A DNA stretch of 64,000 nt from Nemania diffusa. Taxonomy: Eukaryota > Ascomycota > Sordariomycetes > Xylariales > Xylariaceae. Under the pieces are notes generated by a model. That model was given only the letters and a program-made list of their open reading frames with translations. It made no database searches and was not told where the DNA came from. The DNA lies in contig JBBPUQ010000005.1 in the NCBI GenBank assembly GCA_038501195.1, forward strand, positions 558,001 to 622,000, read 5' to 3'. Positions 33,464 to 44,685 of the stretch are shown here, one piece after another. Position 1 is the first letter of the stretch, and the number at the start of each line of letters is the position of its first letter. A program made the position numbers and the translations under genes.

Positions 33464-36400
33464 ATGCCAGGCCTGGCTCGGAAGCTTTTGATCTGTGCCG
33501 CCGTCGACGGTCTTTTAATCCAGCCATTAGCCAATAAGGGACAGACGAGAGTCCCTGCCCCCGTCAAGATTAAATATGGCGATGCGATAGTGACCTCAGT
33601 GTCGCGAGACCAAGCGACGACAACAACTACAACACCGGATTCTACGCCGCCAAATTTGTCCTTTGAGGCTTTTGGCATCATAGGTGTGTGCCCACCTGGG
33701 TGGCTCGCAAGCCGGAGGAGCATGGGCTTAGCCCTAGTAGCACTTCTCATGCCACCAGCAAGTCCCAATCACTAACTCTCACTGCTTTTCCTATATTTTA
33801 GGACTATTCACTGTCGCTCGCCTTAGCTATCTCATTACAATTACCGGGCGACAACAGGTTGCTCTGATTCGCGGCTATCCCGTCTATGTCGTCACAGATG
33901 TTGCAGTTACGCCGTGTACGAGTCAGAACGAGGCCGAAACCGCCATAGGCCATACAGCCCTCAAATTAAATCGTGCTTCCGCTGAGAAACTGTCCGAAGA
34001 AGCCTCGGATACTGAGAGTGAAGTCGAAGCAGTGCCTGTTGCTACGGGCGCCGAGGACGCTGATGACCCCGGCGCACAGAGCGATCGCGAGGTGTTGCAA
34101 GCCAGAGAGCAAGGAGAACCGAGAGGAATTGCGCAGGATGTATTTAAGAAAAACGGTAGCTACGGCCGCTTCGCCCAGAAATGGTTCAGCAATAAAGTGT
34201 GGATGGCAAACCGCCGCCAAAATCTCGGGCTAGGCGGTGTCGGGGCGGCCACCGCAGGTGAACGTGAAGATGAGGAAGTAGACCACAGCAAGAAAGAGAA
34301 CGACGATAAAGAGCTGAGTAAGACAGTGATACAGGAAAATGCTGACGCGCCGCCTAGCTCAACAGCTGGAGAGAGCCTCAGTCCCAAGTTGCTACGCATG
34401 GCACATATCTGGTTCGGAACCTCGAAGAGCTTTTTCTTCTCTTACGATATAGACCTTACGAGAAGTATCGCTAGTCGAGTTACCACGACATCCTCTACGC
34501 CTTTGCACAGAGTAGTAGATCCTACGTTCTTTTGGAACCAAAGCTTACTGAAACCCTTTTCAGCATTAAATGAGGAATCGCTCTTATTGCCTATAATGCA
34601 GGGTTTTGTTGGCCAACGATCGTTTATCGTTGATCGGCACCCACCTCAGGTTGATTCACAGTTAGATTCTATGGAAATGGATGATATGACGGGGTCTATA
34701 CCTGGATCGCCGCCACAAGAACGAGCTTCTGTTGAGCTCCGCCCGTCAGAAAAGAAGTATGTCATCACTGTGGTATCACGAAGGTCTGTTAAGCGAGCAG
34801 GCCTGCGCTACCTACGCCGGGGAATTGATGATGAAGGGTTCGCAGCCAATTCCGTCGAGACAGAGCAGATACTATCGAGCTCTTCATGGGAACCTTCGTC
34901 TAAAATCTACTCTTTCGTACAAGTCAGAGGCAGTATACCCGTCTTCTTTACCCAAACACCTTACTCGTTAAAGCCTATACCAGTACTCCAACATTCTCCG
35001 GAAGCCAACTTCCGTGCCTTTTCGAAGCACTTCAATCGGATGTACGAAAAGTATGGTTCCATGCAACTTGTAAATCTCGTTGAGCGCCATGGGGTTGAAT
35101 CTATTGTTGGAAATGAATACCAAAAAAACGTTGAGCAATACAACAAAGACAGGGCTGAGGGAAGCCAACTCCTGGACTTTGAGTGGTTTGACTTCCATTC
35201 AGCTTGCCGTGGGATGAAATTTGAAAATGTCAGCCAGCTTCTGGATATTCTTGGCAAGAAGATCGAGGAGACTGGGAGCACAGTAGAATTGAATGGTCAA
35301 GTGAGCAGCAAGCAAGCCGGAGTTTTGAGAACTAATTGCATGGACTGCTTGGACCGTACGAATGTTTGCCAGAGTTCATTTGGGAAATTCATGCTCGATT
35401 TGCAGCTCAAGGAGGAAGGGTTTGATATGTTGGCTCAGGTCAATCAGGAAGATTCTTGGTTTAATACTCTGTGGGCTGACAATGGCGATGCTATTTCTAA
35501 GCAGTGTAGGTTATCCTCTCGCTCAATCTTCTGGAAATTTAAGGCTATTTTAAATGCTGCACATGACTTATAAATTGTACGGCTACTGATTAAACCGTGT
35601 ATACAGATGCTTCAACGGCAGCGATGAAAGGCGATTATACCAGGACAAGGAAGAGAGACTACCGGGGTATGGTTAATGACTTAGGTCTTTCGCTGACACG
35701 ATTTTATAACGGGTGAGTAATTTGAACATGTACGTGTCGTGATTTTCATGAGGTACTAATAGCGTGCTAGAATGGTGAACGACTATTTCAGCCAAGCTGC
35801 CATCGACTTTTTCCTTGGCAATGTGACTTCTTTAGTATTCGACGAATTCGAGACGAACATGATGACCAAAGACCCCGGCGTATCCATGTCGCGAATGCGC
35901 GAACTCGCTATCGAGACCTCGCAAAAGATCGCCATAGAAGACGACAAGGAGGACTTCATCGGCGGCTGGACGCTCCTGAGCCCGCAGATGTCGGACACGG
36001 TCAAGGCCTCGCTGTTCGAAGAGGTGGTCCTCTTGCTCACGGACACAGCGCTGTACCTCTGCCGCTTCGACTGGAAGCTCGACAAGGTCTCGTCCTTCGA
36101 GCGCGTGGACCTCGCGCATGTCGTCGAAATCAAGGTCGGCACGTACATCACGTCGACGATCTCGCCGGCACAGGCCGACGGCGCGCGGAATGTTGGGCTC
36201 GTCGTCACGTACGAGCCTGGTCACACGGACGTTAAGCGCACCAATACCCGCTCGCTGTCCAGCCTGCCCGGCCAAGCCGCTGCCGCCGCGACGAACCCCC
36301 CGGCCTCCGGCGGCATCCTAGGCTCTATCACGGGAAAGCCAGCGCCGCCGGCAAGGCCGCCGCGCAAGGTCTGCGCGCTGAAGGCGCCGTATGCGCACAC

Positions 36401-36671
36401 GGCTATCTCCGAGGCGCAGGGCGTCCCCCGCATGACGGAGGTCGAGCAGATCAATGTTATCGCTGCCGAGATCGAGCGGCTTGTACTCGCTGGACGGCCG
36501 CCTCCGCCGGATACGGGGCCGGGCGGGAGTGACGGGGGTGGAGATGGAGATAGCGAGAGTAGACGCGGGTTGATTCATAGAGGCGATATTATTTCTTTAG
36601 AGGAGGCGAAGAGGACTACGGGGCTGTTCGAGCAGTTGGGGCATACTATTAAGAAATTGGTCTGGGCTTGA
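33464..36671 (+). CDS. SAC-domain phosphoinositide phosphatase with hSac2 domain
   Basis: Removes phosphates from phosphoinositides on membranes. Four exons (33464-33683, 33802-35505, 35607-35712, 35771-36671) give 976 aa. The SAC domain is interrupted by a charged, low-complexity insert (about residues 130-290). The catalytic CX5R is intact in RTNCMDCLDRTN, with the nucleophile near Cys586. Other SAC blocks are WNQSLLKPF, FVQVRGSIPVFF and MQLVNLVERHGVE. From about 735 to 880 comes the hSac2 homology region (GWTLLSPQM, VVLLLTDTALYLCRFDW). This domain pairing is that of SAC2/INPP5F and its fungal relatives, not of Fig4 or Sac1. The tail is Gly/Pro-rich. Exon joins give KQYASTAAMKGDYTRT and FYNGMVNDYFSQAAIDFF, as expected. 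Confidence 0.93.
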
Positions 36672-37016
36672 TTTAGTATTCATAGATTGGTGGGAGGGGG
36701 GGATGGGAGGATAGATGGGGTATAGTATAAGATATCAAGATGTTTTTTATTGTATCTGAGAGATGGGCCTGGTGACCATTACTAGCTAGACGTGATGGGT
36801 TAGGTTGCTAGAGGTTCACAGGGACGTTGGTGGAAACTTAACGTTGCATAAACAATAAATTTCTAGAGCGTTTAATGTGATATTAAATGTGCTATCTATG
36901 CTACTTGTGGATCTCGCATTACTGTAGAAACAGCATGCTCACACAAATACGAGGAAGCGAAGTTGCGAGGTCACAGATGGCCAGGTACCCAGTTATGTAT
37001 ATTCATATATAGACAT
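36672..37016. other. Convergent 3' spacer
   Basis: 345 bp between the stop codons of the SAC-domain and BMT6-like genes. AT-rich, with no ORF. Confidence 0.6.
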
Positions 37017-38393
37017 CTAAGTAGTCGGGGACCCAGGTCCCTCATCCGCCCCCCGCGCACGATACAAATGCATCTGATACCGCATATTCTCCAGCGGGAT
37101 CGGGTACCGCAGGCCCTCGGCGACGCGGAACCACACGGAGTCGTGCGACTCTACCTTCTCCCACGACGTGCCCTGCTCCTGCTGGCCCGGGCCTCGGTCC
37201 TCCGCCTTACCGTTATCGGTAGCGTTGCTGTCCTCTCGGCTGGCCTTCCGCCTCGCGGGGGCTTCGAGCAAGAGCGTGTGCTCGAGCAGCCATTGCATCG
37301 GGTACCGCCTCGCGTCCCGCCCCACCGCCGCCTCCGCATAACTCCCCGGGCTGTCGACCACGAGGAGAAGCGTCCCCGGCGCGGCGCGCGCCGCGAGGAC
37401 GCGGAGGAAGGCGGTTGTGCGCTGCGTGCCGCTCGTTGTGTATAGCTCGTTGAGCGTGAAGAGGAGCGTGACTAGGACTGGGCTATTGTTGCCAGCACCA
37501 TCACTCGAAAAAGTGAGGAGCTGCGCGAGCTCGGAGGGGGAGAGGGAGAGGATGTCTGTTTGCACGAAGGTGGAATGGAGGTGTGAGGGGGCGACGAGGG
37601 CTTTGTTGGCTAAGCGCGCGTGGGCGCTTGCGTAGCGGGATAGGAGGGGCGCGGTTGTTAGGGCTGTTTGCAGCTTGTGCACGATGGTGGCCCAGGGGCC
37701 GATGTCGAGGAGGGTTATCTCTGCGCGGGCGTTTTGGGTTGATATGTAGTCTGCAAAGGCTACGATCTCGGCTGCCGCGCCGCCTATGGCGAGGATCTTG
37801 AGGGTCTTAGTATTTTCTCCTGTTTCGGGACCTTCTCGCTCTGTAGTTCCCGTCGATTCCTCTTGCGTCGAGGGCTCTGCATCGCGGGTGTCACCCCCAA
37901 GGGCGGCGCTTTCATCCTGAGCGAGGAAAACCTTAGTCCCACGCTCGTCTCCTCGTTTCTGAACACCAGCACTAGCACCGGCCTCTGAGCTATCGCTCAG
38001 AAGGTCCTGCAGATGCGAGTCGAGCCCGCGCAGCACCCGCCCATAGCAGAGCGCGCGCGTAGGCGACCATCGCGCCGCATACACATCCAGCGCCGCCTCG
38101 CGCGCAAAGGCGGCCTCGAAGTCGCGGTTGAAGAGCGCCGCCTTGACCTCCTGCAGCTGGGCCGCGAAGTCCTCCGCATCGAGCACCTCGCGGAATGTGG
38201 TACTAAAGATGTTCAGGAGGGTCTGCTGGCGTCTTATCTCCTCTTCGTCTTCGGACTTTTCCACTTTTTGTGCTGGGGTGTCCTGCGAGCTTGATTTTGG
38301 GGGTTTGGATGTGGTGGGGCGTGATGTGTTTGTTGCGGTTTTGTTTGCTCCTCTTGACGATTTGCTGGGTGCTGGGGGTTTTTTACTGGGCAT
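37017..38393 (-). CDS. BMT6: 25S rRNA (uridine-N3) methyltransferase, BMT6-like
   Basis: A single exon of 458 aa. The N-terminal about 50 residues are basic and Ser/Pro-rich, consistent with nucleolar targeting. The family start follows: LLNIFSTTFREVLDAEDFA, then the helical SPTRALCYGRVLRGL. A Rossmann methyltransferase core begins near residue 199 with LAIGGAAAEIVAFADYI, in place of the usual GGGAGAE-type loop. ITLLDIGPWATIV, LVTLLFTLNELYTT and LLLVVDSPGSYAEA come after it. An acidic insert (about 135-195) separates the two parts. The role (methylation of the large-subunit rRNA, as for yeast Bmt6) is inferred by family. It is convergent with the SAC-domain gene. The start ATG is the only reasonable one. 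Confidence 0.88.
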   Translation of the reverse strand: MPSKKPPAPSKSSRGANKTATNTSRPTTSKPPKSSSQDTPAQKVEKSEDEEEIRRQQTLLNIFSTTFREVLDAEDFAAQLQEVKAALFNRDFEAAFAREAALDVYAARWSPTRALCYGRVLRGLDSHLQDLLSDSSEAGASAGVQKRGDERGTKVFLAQDESAALGGDTRDAEPSTQEESTGTTEREGPETGENTKTLKILAIGGAAAEIVAFADYISTQNARAEITLLDIGPWATIVHKLQTALTTAPLLSRYASAHARLANKALVAPSHLHSTFVQTDILSLSPSELAQLLTFSSDGAGNNSPVLVTLLFTLNELYTTSGTQRTTAFLRVLAARAAPGTLLLVVDSPGSYAEAAVGRDARRYPMQWLLEHTLLLEAPARRKASREDSNATDNGKAEDRGPGQQEQGTSWEKVESHDSVWFRVAEGLRYPIPLENMRYQMHLYRARGADEGPGSPTT

Positions 38394-40759
38394 TGTATAT
38401 TCTGTTAAAAATACTGTATTACGTATGTCGTTTCTAGCTGTCTTGTGTGTTCATATATAGCATCAAAAAATACGACATTTAGGTCTTCAACTCAGATTGA
38501 ATCTATTCGAGTCCCAAAAATTTTCAGAGTTGGGGATTTTTTTTAGTGAATACAGTTTTACAGCAGGGTGGATTTCTATCTAAAGAGCGTCATCACAGCA
38601 TACTCGAATCCTTTTCATACACCAATTGATTCCGTGAGAATGGTAGAAATTTTATTACCATATTATAAAAGAAAAGATTGAAATGTTCTCACAAACTACG
38701 TGTTTTCAATAGTCTCTTTCCCGATAGTTGTCTCAAGGTCAAGAGCTAGGTAGTTTGCCTTGAGTGAGTGTTAATATGTAAAATTGATATTTAGAATTGT
38801 AACCTAAAATTTTAGCCATAGCGTATTAATTTAACAGAAATACGTGAGATAATCGGTAGAGAATTTCAGACTCTTTTACCTACCTATCTCTTTTGAAAGG
38901 CAGACAGTGAAATGAAGCGTGGCGGGGTACATTTCGCTCAATTCCTCGACTAGGAGGATAAGAAAATCCCGCTGATAATCGAAAGACAGCGAGACACAGG
39001 AGAGGTTAGGTATTGCATGCGCATGGTTAGGTTCTCGAAATGATGATTTTCTCGCGGTAATCGTATTCTTCAGACTTGGAAAAGACAAGAGAGTCTTTTC
39101 TGAGATCCGACTCTGGAGACATGTGATACGTTGGTACGGGATATCATTCGTGCGGCTACTATTACCCGCTAGCTATCAGTATGCCTTCGAAGCTATGATA
39201 TGATTAGAGTGAGAATTGATCCTTCGCTCTTACTTTATTACCCCACGTTATTGACCTTCGTCGGGCTGACTTAACCGCCAACTTAGTAACGTTGTTGAAT
39301 CTCGTAGATAGTGAAGCAGTTGCTTGGCATGACCCCCAACGTGACCCCAGGTCGTTAGCGACACCGGCCGGTTGGTAAATAAATGCCTCCTCCTCCTCTG
39401 CCTACCAAGAGTCCCAAGAATAGCATTTGGAAAATATGCTTCTCTATCATTTTTAGGCTAAATAAAATACAGCATACAAGAATATATACAAGTAGACAGA
39501 AGAACTAGTCCATTTGTTCTCCAGCAGAGTCAGCGTTTCAAGCACGTGGGTACGTTATAGGGTCTAGTTTAGTCGCGTCCTATCTAGTAGCTTTAAGGCT
39601 GAGTCGTACAAGGTAGTCTGGTGGCCACAGTGACTCGGATTATCGTAGCCCGGGTGAAGCCATAGGGAAATATGCCGGGCAACACTGTACTGGGTGTCGC
39701 CGCATCGGTAAAATTTCCTTTCAGGGCGTAAGCGGTAACGTACTGCGAAACCCGGCCCTCCCGCCACCTTCCACTGCCAACGTAGATACGGCGCGGCATC
39801 GAAGCGCCTACCTATCAAATAGCTAGTGGTGGACCCGTAATCAACTTATATGCTTTGGAACAAGATAACATTGGTCAGGTGCTGACTGAGCTTTAAGAAT
39901 GCTGTTTGACGGAAAACCTCTCGTGGAATGTATCGACCTATACGAATTGGACAGAAACAACGCAGGGATTTGGAATTTTCGCCCAGCGCTTTCGAGGGCT
40001 CCCGTGATGGTAAAAACTAAAATATGTCGAATCTGTAGTAAGTCCATACGTACGCTACTTACTCATGGAACGGTCATTGTTGAGCAGGGCTGACAGACAG
40101 AGCTCGGATCTTGTTTAAGACCGTCCGTCACGTTACTAATTAGTGAATCATCTGCTTAGAAACAACACGCCAACGTAACGGGTAGATAGACGAGAGGGAA
40201 ATATCCATCTAGATAAAATGAACCGAGTTTTGGGGCGTCGAAGTTGGTAGATTATATGGGTTCGTGACGTAAATGCTGTAGTGCAGTGCAAGTTTACTGG
40301 TTGATTGGGTTGGTGGCAACGACCGGTGTCAAAGTTGTTGAGGAAATGTATGGACCCTGTCTTTGCAGTTTGCAGATACATATGTACAGTATGTAAGTGT
40401 GGAGGTATGCGTGCGTAGGTCGTAGCAGAAGTCGTAGCTGTCGCCGCTCTTGCTCGCTGCATACTTTGCTGGAATAGGTCCCTCTCTGGTCCCTGTACTG
40501 GAAACAACCCCACCTGACGATCTCACTAATCGTGTCAGAGGAAAAAGCGTCCTTGTCCTGACCTGGTAGGTAGGTACAGAGGTATCCCACCTTCCGACTC
40601 CCACCACGCCAATCCCCCGTCTCTCGTTACGTAGAAACAACTTTTCTATCCTCCCCGATTCTCTTTCTTCTTTTCCCCTCATACACACATACATCGCCCT
40701 CCCTTCTCTTTTCTTTGCTTTAGCTATAGACAAGAGGTTACTTGAGCACATTCGCAATC
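38394..40759. other. Long upstream region of transketolase, no supported gene
   Basis: About 2.4 kb. Its first kb is AT-rich. Short overlapping ORFs on both strands near 39.6-40.1 and 40.1-40.9 kb have no domain and conflict with each other. A GGTAGGTAGGTAC string lies at about 40565, and the last 200 bp before the start codon are pyrimidine-rich, as in strong fungal promoters. Confidence 0.5.
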
Positions 40760-43217
40760 ATGGGGTACACAGAGACTGATTGGCTTGCCATCAACACCAT
40801 CCGCACCCTTGCGGTAAGAATGAACCCCGCCCCCGCCCTGGTTTCTATCTTGCCTGCTTTGCTCGCTTGTTGCCCCGCCATCGCGAAGTCGTCGTGATTT
40901 TCGCGCATATGTTTCTGCCTCACTCACCAAAGAGAAAAAAAAAGAAGAAGGTCATCTAACAGAATTGCGATTGCTAGGTTGATGCTACCGCCCATGCTAA
41001 CTCGGGTCACCCGGGTGCGCCCATGTAAGCTCCTTACCTCAAGCTCCCCCTCGCAGATAGACAGAATGGCTCACATAGCTCTAGGGGCATGGCACCTGTT
41101 GCCCACGTCCTTTTTAACAAATTCATGAGATTCAACCCCAAGAACCCCGATTGGGTCGGCCGCGATCGATTTGTCCTCTCGTAAGTTACCGCTGTTTGGT
41201 TGGACACATGGTGATGCCTATGACATGATTAACCATCGCCTAGAAACGGTCACGGCTGCATGCTTCAATATGCCCTTCTCCACCTATTCGGCTATGCCCT
41301 CACTTTGGATGATATCAAGGCCTTCAGAGTGCGTTTTCCCCATTATTTCATCACAGCAATTCAAATAATGACTAATTGGAACGATAGTCAGTCGATAGCA
41401 TAACTGCCGGCCATCCCGAGTCCCACGATACCCCCGGTGTTGAGGTCACTACCGGTCCTCTAGGTCAGGGTATCTCTAACGCTGTTGGTCTTGCCATAGC
41501 TGAGGCTCAGACCGCCGCCAGCTTCAACAAGGACGGTTTCAAGATCATCGATAACTACACATATTGCTTCTTAGGCGACGGATGCTTGATGGAGGGTGTT
41601 TCTTCCGAAGCTTGCTCCTTGGCCGGCCACTTGCAGCTCGGCAATCTCATCGCTGTCTGGGATGACAACCATATCACAATTGATGGCGACACCAACGTAG
41701 CCTTCACCGAGGATGTCGTGAAGCGATACGAAGCCTACGGCTGGCAGGTCATCGCTGTCGACGATGGTGACAATGACCTCGAGGGTATCGAGGCCGCTTT
41801 CCGGGAAGCTCAGTCTGTCAAGGACAAGCCTACACTAATCAAGCTAAAGACCACCATTGGTTTCGGCTCACTGCACCAGGGCACCCACAGTGTACACGGT
41901 GCCGCGCTCAAGGCCGACGACATTAAGCAGCTCAAGGCCAAGTTTGGCTTCAACCCCGAGGAGAGCTTCGTCGTCCCTCAGGAGGTTTACGATCTATACC
42001 ACAAGCACTCTGCTGAGGGTGCCGCTGCCGAAGAGGAGTGGAACAAGCTGTTTGCTAGCTACGGTAGCAAGTACAAGGCTGAGGCCGCCGACCTCGTTCG
42101 CCGAGTAAAGAGAGATCTCCCCGAGGGATGGGAGAAGCATCTCCCGGTTTACACTCCTAGCGACCCTGCGATTGCTTCTAGAAAGCTCTCCGAGACTGTT
42201 CTTTCCAAGGTTGAGGGCATTCTTCCCGAACTTATCGGTGGATCAGCTGACTTGACTGGCTCCAACTTGACCAGATGGAAGTCCGCAAATGACTTCCAGC
42301 CACCCTCGACTGGCCTGGGTACCTATGCTGGCCGCTACATCCGCTACGGTGTGCGTGAGCATGCTATGGGTGCTATCATGAACGGTATCGGCGCTTACGG
42401 TACTCTTCTTCCCTTTGGAGGTACATTCTTAAACTTTGTCTCGTATGCTGCTGGTGCCGTTCGTCTATCTGCTCTGTCCCAGGAGCGTCTCATCTGGGTT
42501 GCCACCCACGATTCTATTGGTCTGGGTGAGGATGGTCCTACTCACCAGCCTATTGAGACCCTAGCCCACTTCCGTGCTCTACCTAACTGCCTCGTATGGC
42601 GCCCCGCTGACGGCAACGAGACCTCGGCCGCATACTACGTCGCCTTGACCTCGAAACACACACCTAGCATCATTGCCCTCTCGCGACAGAACTTACCTCA
42701 GCTTGAGGGCTCGACGATCGAGAAGGCCATCAAGGGTGGCTATGTATTGCACGAGGTCGAGGGTGCCCAGATTACGCTCGTCTCGACCGGCTCCGAAATC
42801 TGCATTTGCATTGACGCCGTTAAGTACTTGGCTGAGAAGCACAACATCAAGGCCCGTGTTGTCTCCATTCCTTGCTTCGAGGCCTTTGATTCACAGCCCA
42901 AGGAGTACAGGCTCAGCGTCCTTCCCGATGGTATCCCATCGCTATCTGTCGAGGTCATGAGCACAATGGGCTGGGAGCGGTACACTCACGAGCAATTCGG
43001 TCTTAACCGATTCGGTGCCTCTGGTGCCTACAAGGATGTCTACAAGGCAAGTTTGACTACTCCAGTCTTCTCAATGTAATGCGCTAACAACGATAAACAG
43101 AAGTTCGAGTTCACGCCAGAGGGCGTCTCCAAGCGTGCCGTGGCCACCATTGATTTCTGGAAGGACGTGCCTAACATCCGCTCGCCTATCAACCGTGCTT
43201 TCCAGCAACTTATTTAA
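40760..43217 (+). CDS. TKL1: Transketolase
   Basis: Thiamine-diphosphate enzyme of the non-oxidative pentose phosphate pathway, cytosolic. Six exons (40760-40813, 40978-41024, 41085-41180, 41244-41328, 41388-43046, 43101-43217) give 685 aa. Landmarks are [69 protein letters not shown] and the ThDP motif [20 protein letters not shown] running to [10 protein letters not shown]. The C-terminal catalytic and substrate region includes [12 protein letters not shown] and [18 protein letters not shown]. The last intron (43047-43100) starts GCAAGT, a GC-AG intron; the join gives [17 protein letters not shown]. If not spliced, the frame ends soon after at VFSM. Complete and intact. Confidence 0.97.
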
Positions 43218-43833
43218 GAGCGAATAGTAATGTAGATACCAACTGTGATGCGTACTGGATGAGGCTTTACCGATACCGCCCATAGTATGATTACGGCTTT
43301 ATAGACAGGAGCTAAAATAAATGAAATTTTAAAGAGCCAAAGTAGCAAGAATCCATCATTGTACGATGATGATATCTTTGTAGAACTAATAGTCGACTCT
43401 TTGAACAGCAAATTGCTTGTTTGTATGTGTAGTATATTTCTAGGACCTCTTAGCAACAGCGTCTAACTAGGTCTATGGTGTACCACCATCATGTGTATGA
43501 AGGTGGTGATGAGCTACTTATTAACCTAAATGATTCGCTCCGACTCCGCGTTATCATAGTGCTATGATGAGCATCGTTACGTTGAACAATGATACCTGAG
43601 CTGACCCAACGACCTCGCCTTGTAGCGACGACCTGAGCTTATTACTTATTCCGCACGAGTTCGAACCTCGTTGATGGAAAATAGGTCGGTCGTGGTCTTC
43701 CTCCTCGCTCGCCGGCTCCCCCGTAGCCGGGATGCTTCTGTGGTAGATGTTTCCATGGGGCCTGCTTTCCTTCTTCCTGGGATTTAAGCATCGTTTATGT
43801 ATATACACTCCTACTCCACACAGGACCCGCGGC
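43218..43833. other. Convergent spacer
   Basis: About 600 bp between the stops of transketolase and the low-complexity gene. No supported ORF. A T-arm-like ACGAGTTCGAACCTCGT occurs at about 43655, but no tRNA can be built around it. Confidence 0.5.
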
Positions 43834-44685
43834 TCAATCCACGGCGGCGTGCTCGTCGCCGGCGCGCCCGCGGCCCCGGGGCGCGGGGCTCTGGCCGGGC
43901 GGGTCGCTCCACTGCGCCTGGATCTCGCGGGCCACGGCCTCGAGGCGGACCGCGGCGCGGCGCGCGTCGAGGTGCTGGTCCGCGCGCGGCGCGAGCACGA
44001 CGCCTACTAGCATGGGCGGGGCGTCGGGGTTCGAGGAGGAGGAGGAGTCCTCGTCTTCGTCTTCCTCGTCGCCGAGGAATATGGGATAGCTGGGGTCCTC
44101 GTAGCTGCTGCCGCCGCCGCCGCGGAGGTACGCTGCGGCGGTGGCGGTCGTTGTGGTGGTGGTGGTTGTGGAGGGTGCTGCTGCTGCTGCGGCTGCGGCG
44201 GCGGCGGCGGCGGCGGTGGAACCGTCGCGGTTCTTGGCGGCGAGGGCGAGGGCGCCTTCGTGGTGGTGTTGGCGCGGGTACTGCTGTGCCCCGCCGTTCG
44301 TAGACCGCGGGTCCGGCGCTGTCACTGTTGCTGTAGTAGCAGCAGCGGCCACGCCGTCGCCGTTCTCGCCGCCCGGGGTCCCGGCATGCGGCGAGTCGTG
44401 CCGGGACGGCGTGCGCGTGGTGGTAGCGGCGGCGGCGGGCGTGGCGCGCGGCGGGCTGAGGAAGGTCTGCAGGAGCACGGGGCCGTCGCCGCGCTCGACC
44501 ATGATGCGCTGCGGCGCGCCCAGGCCCAGGCGCGCCGCGGACTCGTGGGCGCTGAGCGCCGTGTGCGAGAGCGTCGTCAGGGCGTCGAGGTGCGCCTGCG
44601 TGCGCGCCGAGGTTATGAGGGGCGTCAGGGCGCGGTCGGTTAGGTGGATGGCGAGGTCCGGGTGTTGGAAGGGGAGATTGGCCAT
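43834..44685 (-). CDS. Unassigned protein with poly-Ala/poly-Thr insert
   Basis: A single exon of 283 aa from the MANLPFQHPD methionine; an in-frame ATG 33 codons upstream is less likely. GC-rich, with strong third-position bias. The N-terminal about 85 residues look ordered and conserved in type (LTPLITSARTQAHLDALTTL, QRIMVERGDGPVLLQTFL). The middle holds long Ala and Thr runs from GCC/ACC-type repeats, a Gly run and an acidic stretch. The last about 55 residues are again ordered (PPMLVGVVLAPRAD, AAVRLEAVAREIQAQW). I do not recognise the family. The two ordered ends with a variable linker suggest a real, rapidly expanding linker, not a chance ORF. The plus-strand ORFs across it are shadows. 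Confidence 0.65.
   Translation of the reverse strand: MANLPFQHPDLAIHLTDRALTPLITSARTQAHLDALTTLSHTALSAHESAARLGLGAPQRIMVERGDGPVLLQTFLSPPRATPAAAATTTRTPSRHDSPHAGTPGGENGDGVAAAATTATVTAPDPRSTNGGAQQYPRQHHHEGALALAAKNRDGSTAAAAAAAAAAAAAPSTTTTTTTTATAAAYLRGGGGSSYEDPSYPIFLGDEEDEDEDSSSSSNPDAPPMLVGVVLAPRADQHLDARRAAVRLEAVAREIQAQWSDPPGQSPAPRGRGRAGDEHAAVD

Noticed and set aside
35783..36578. Minus-strand ORFs over the last exon of the SAC-domain gene
   Set aside because: Exon 4 on the plus strand joins in frame and carries the hSac2 domain; the antisense frames have no homology.
40329..40930. Minus-strand ORFs upstream of and across the first transketolase exon
   Set aside because: They overlap the conserved first exon and the pyrimidine-rich promoter and have no homology.
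43640..43690. T-arm-like sequence ACGAGTTCGAACCTCGT suggesting a tRNA
   Set aside because: No matching acceptor stem, D-arm or anticodon arm can be placed on either strand.
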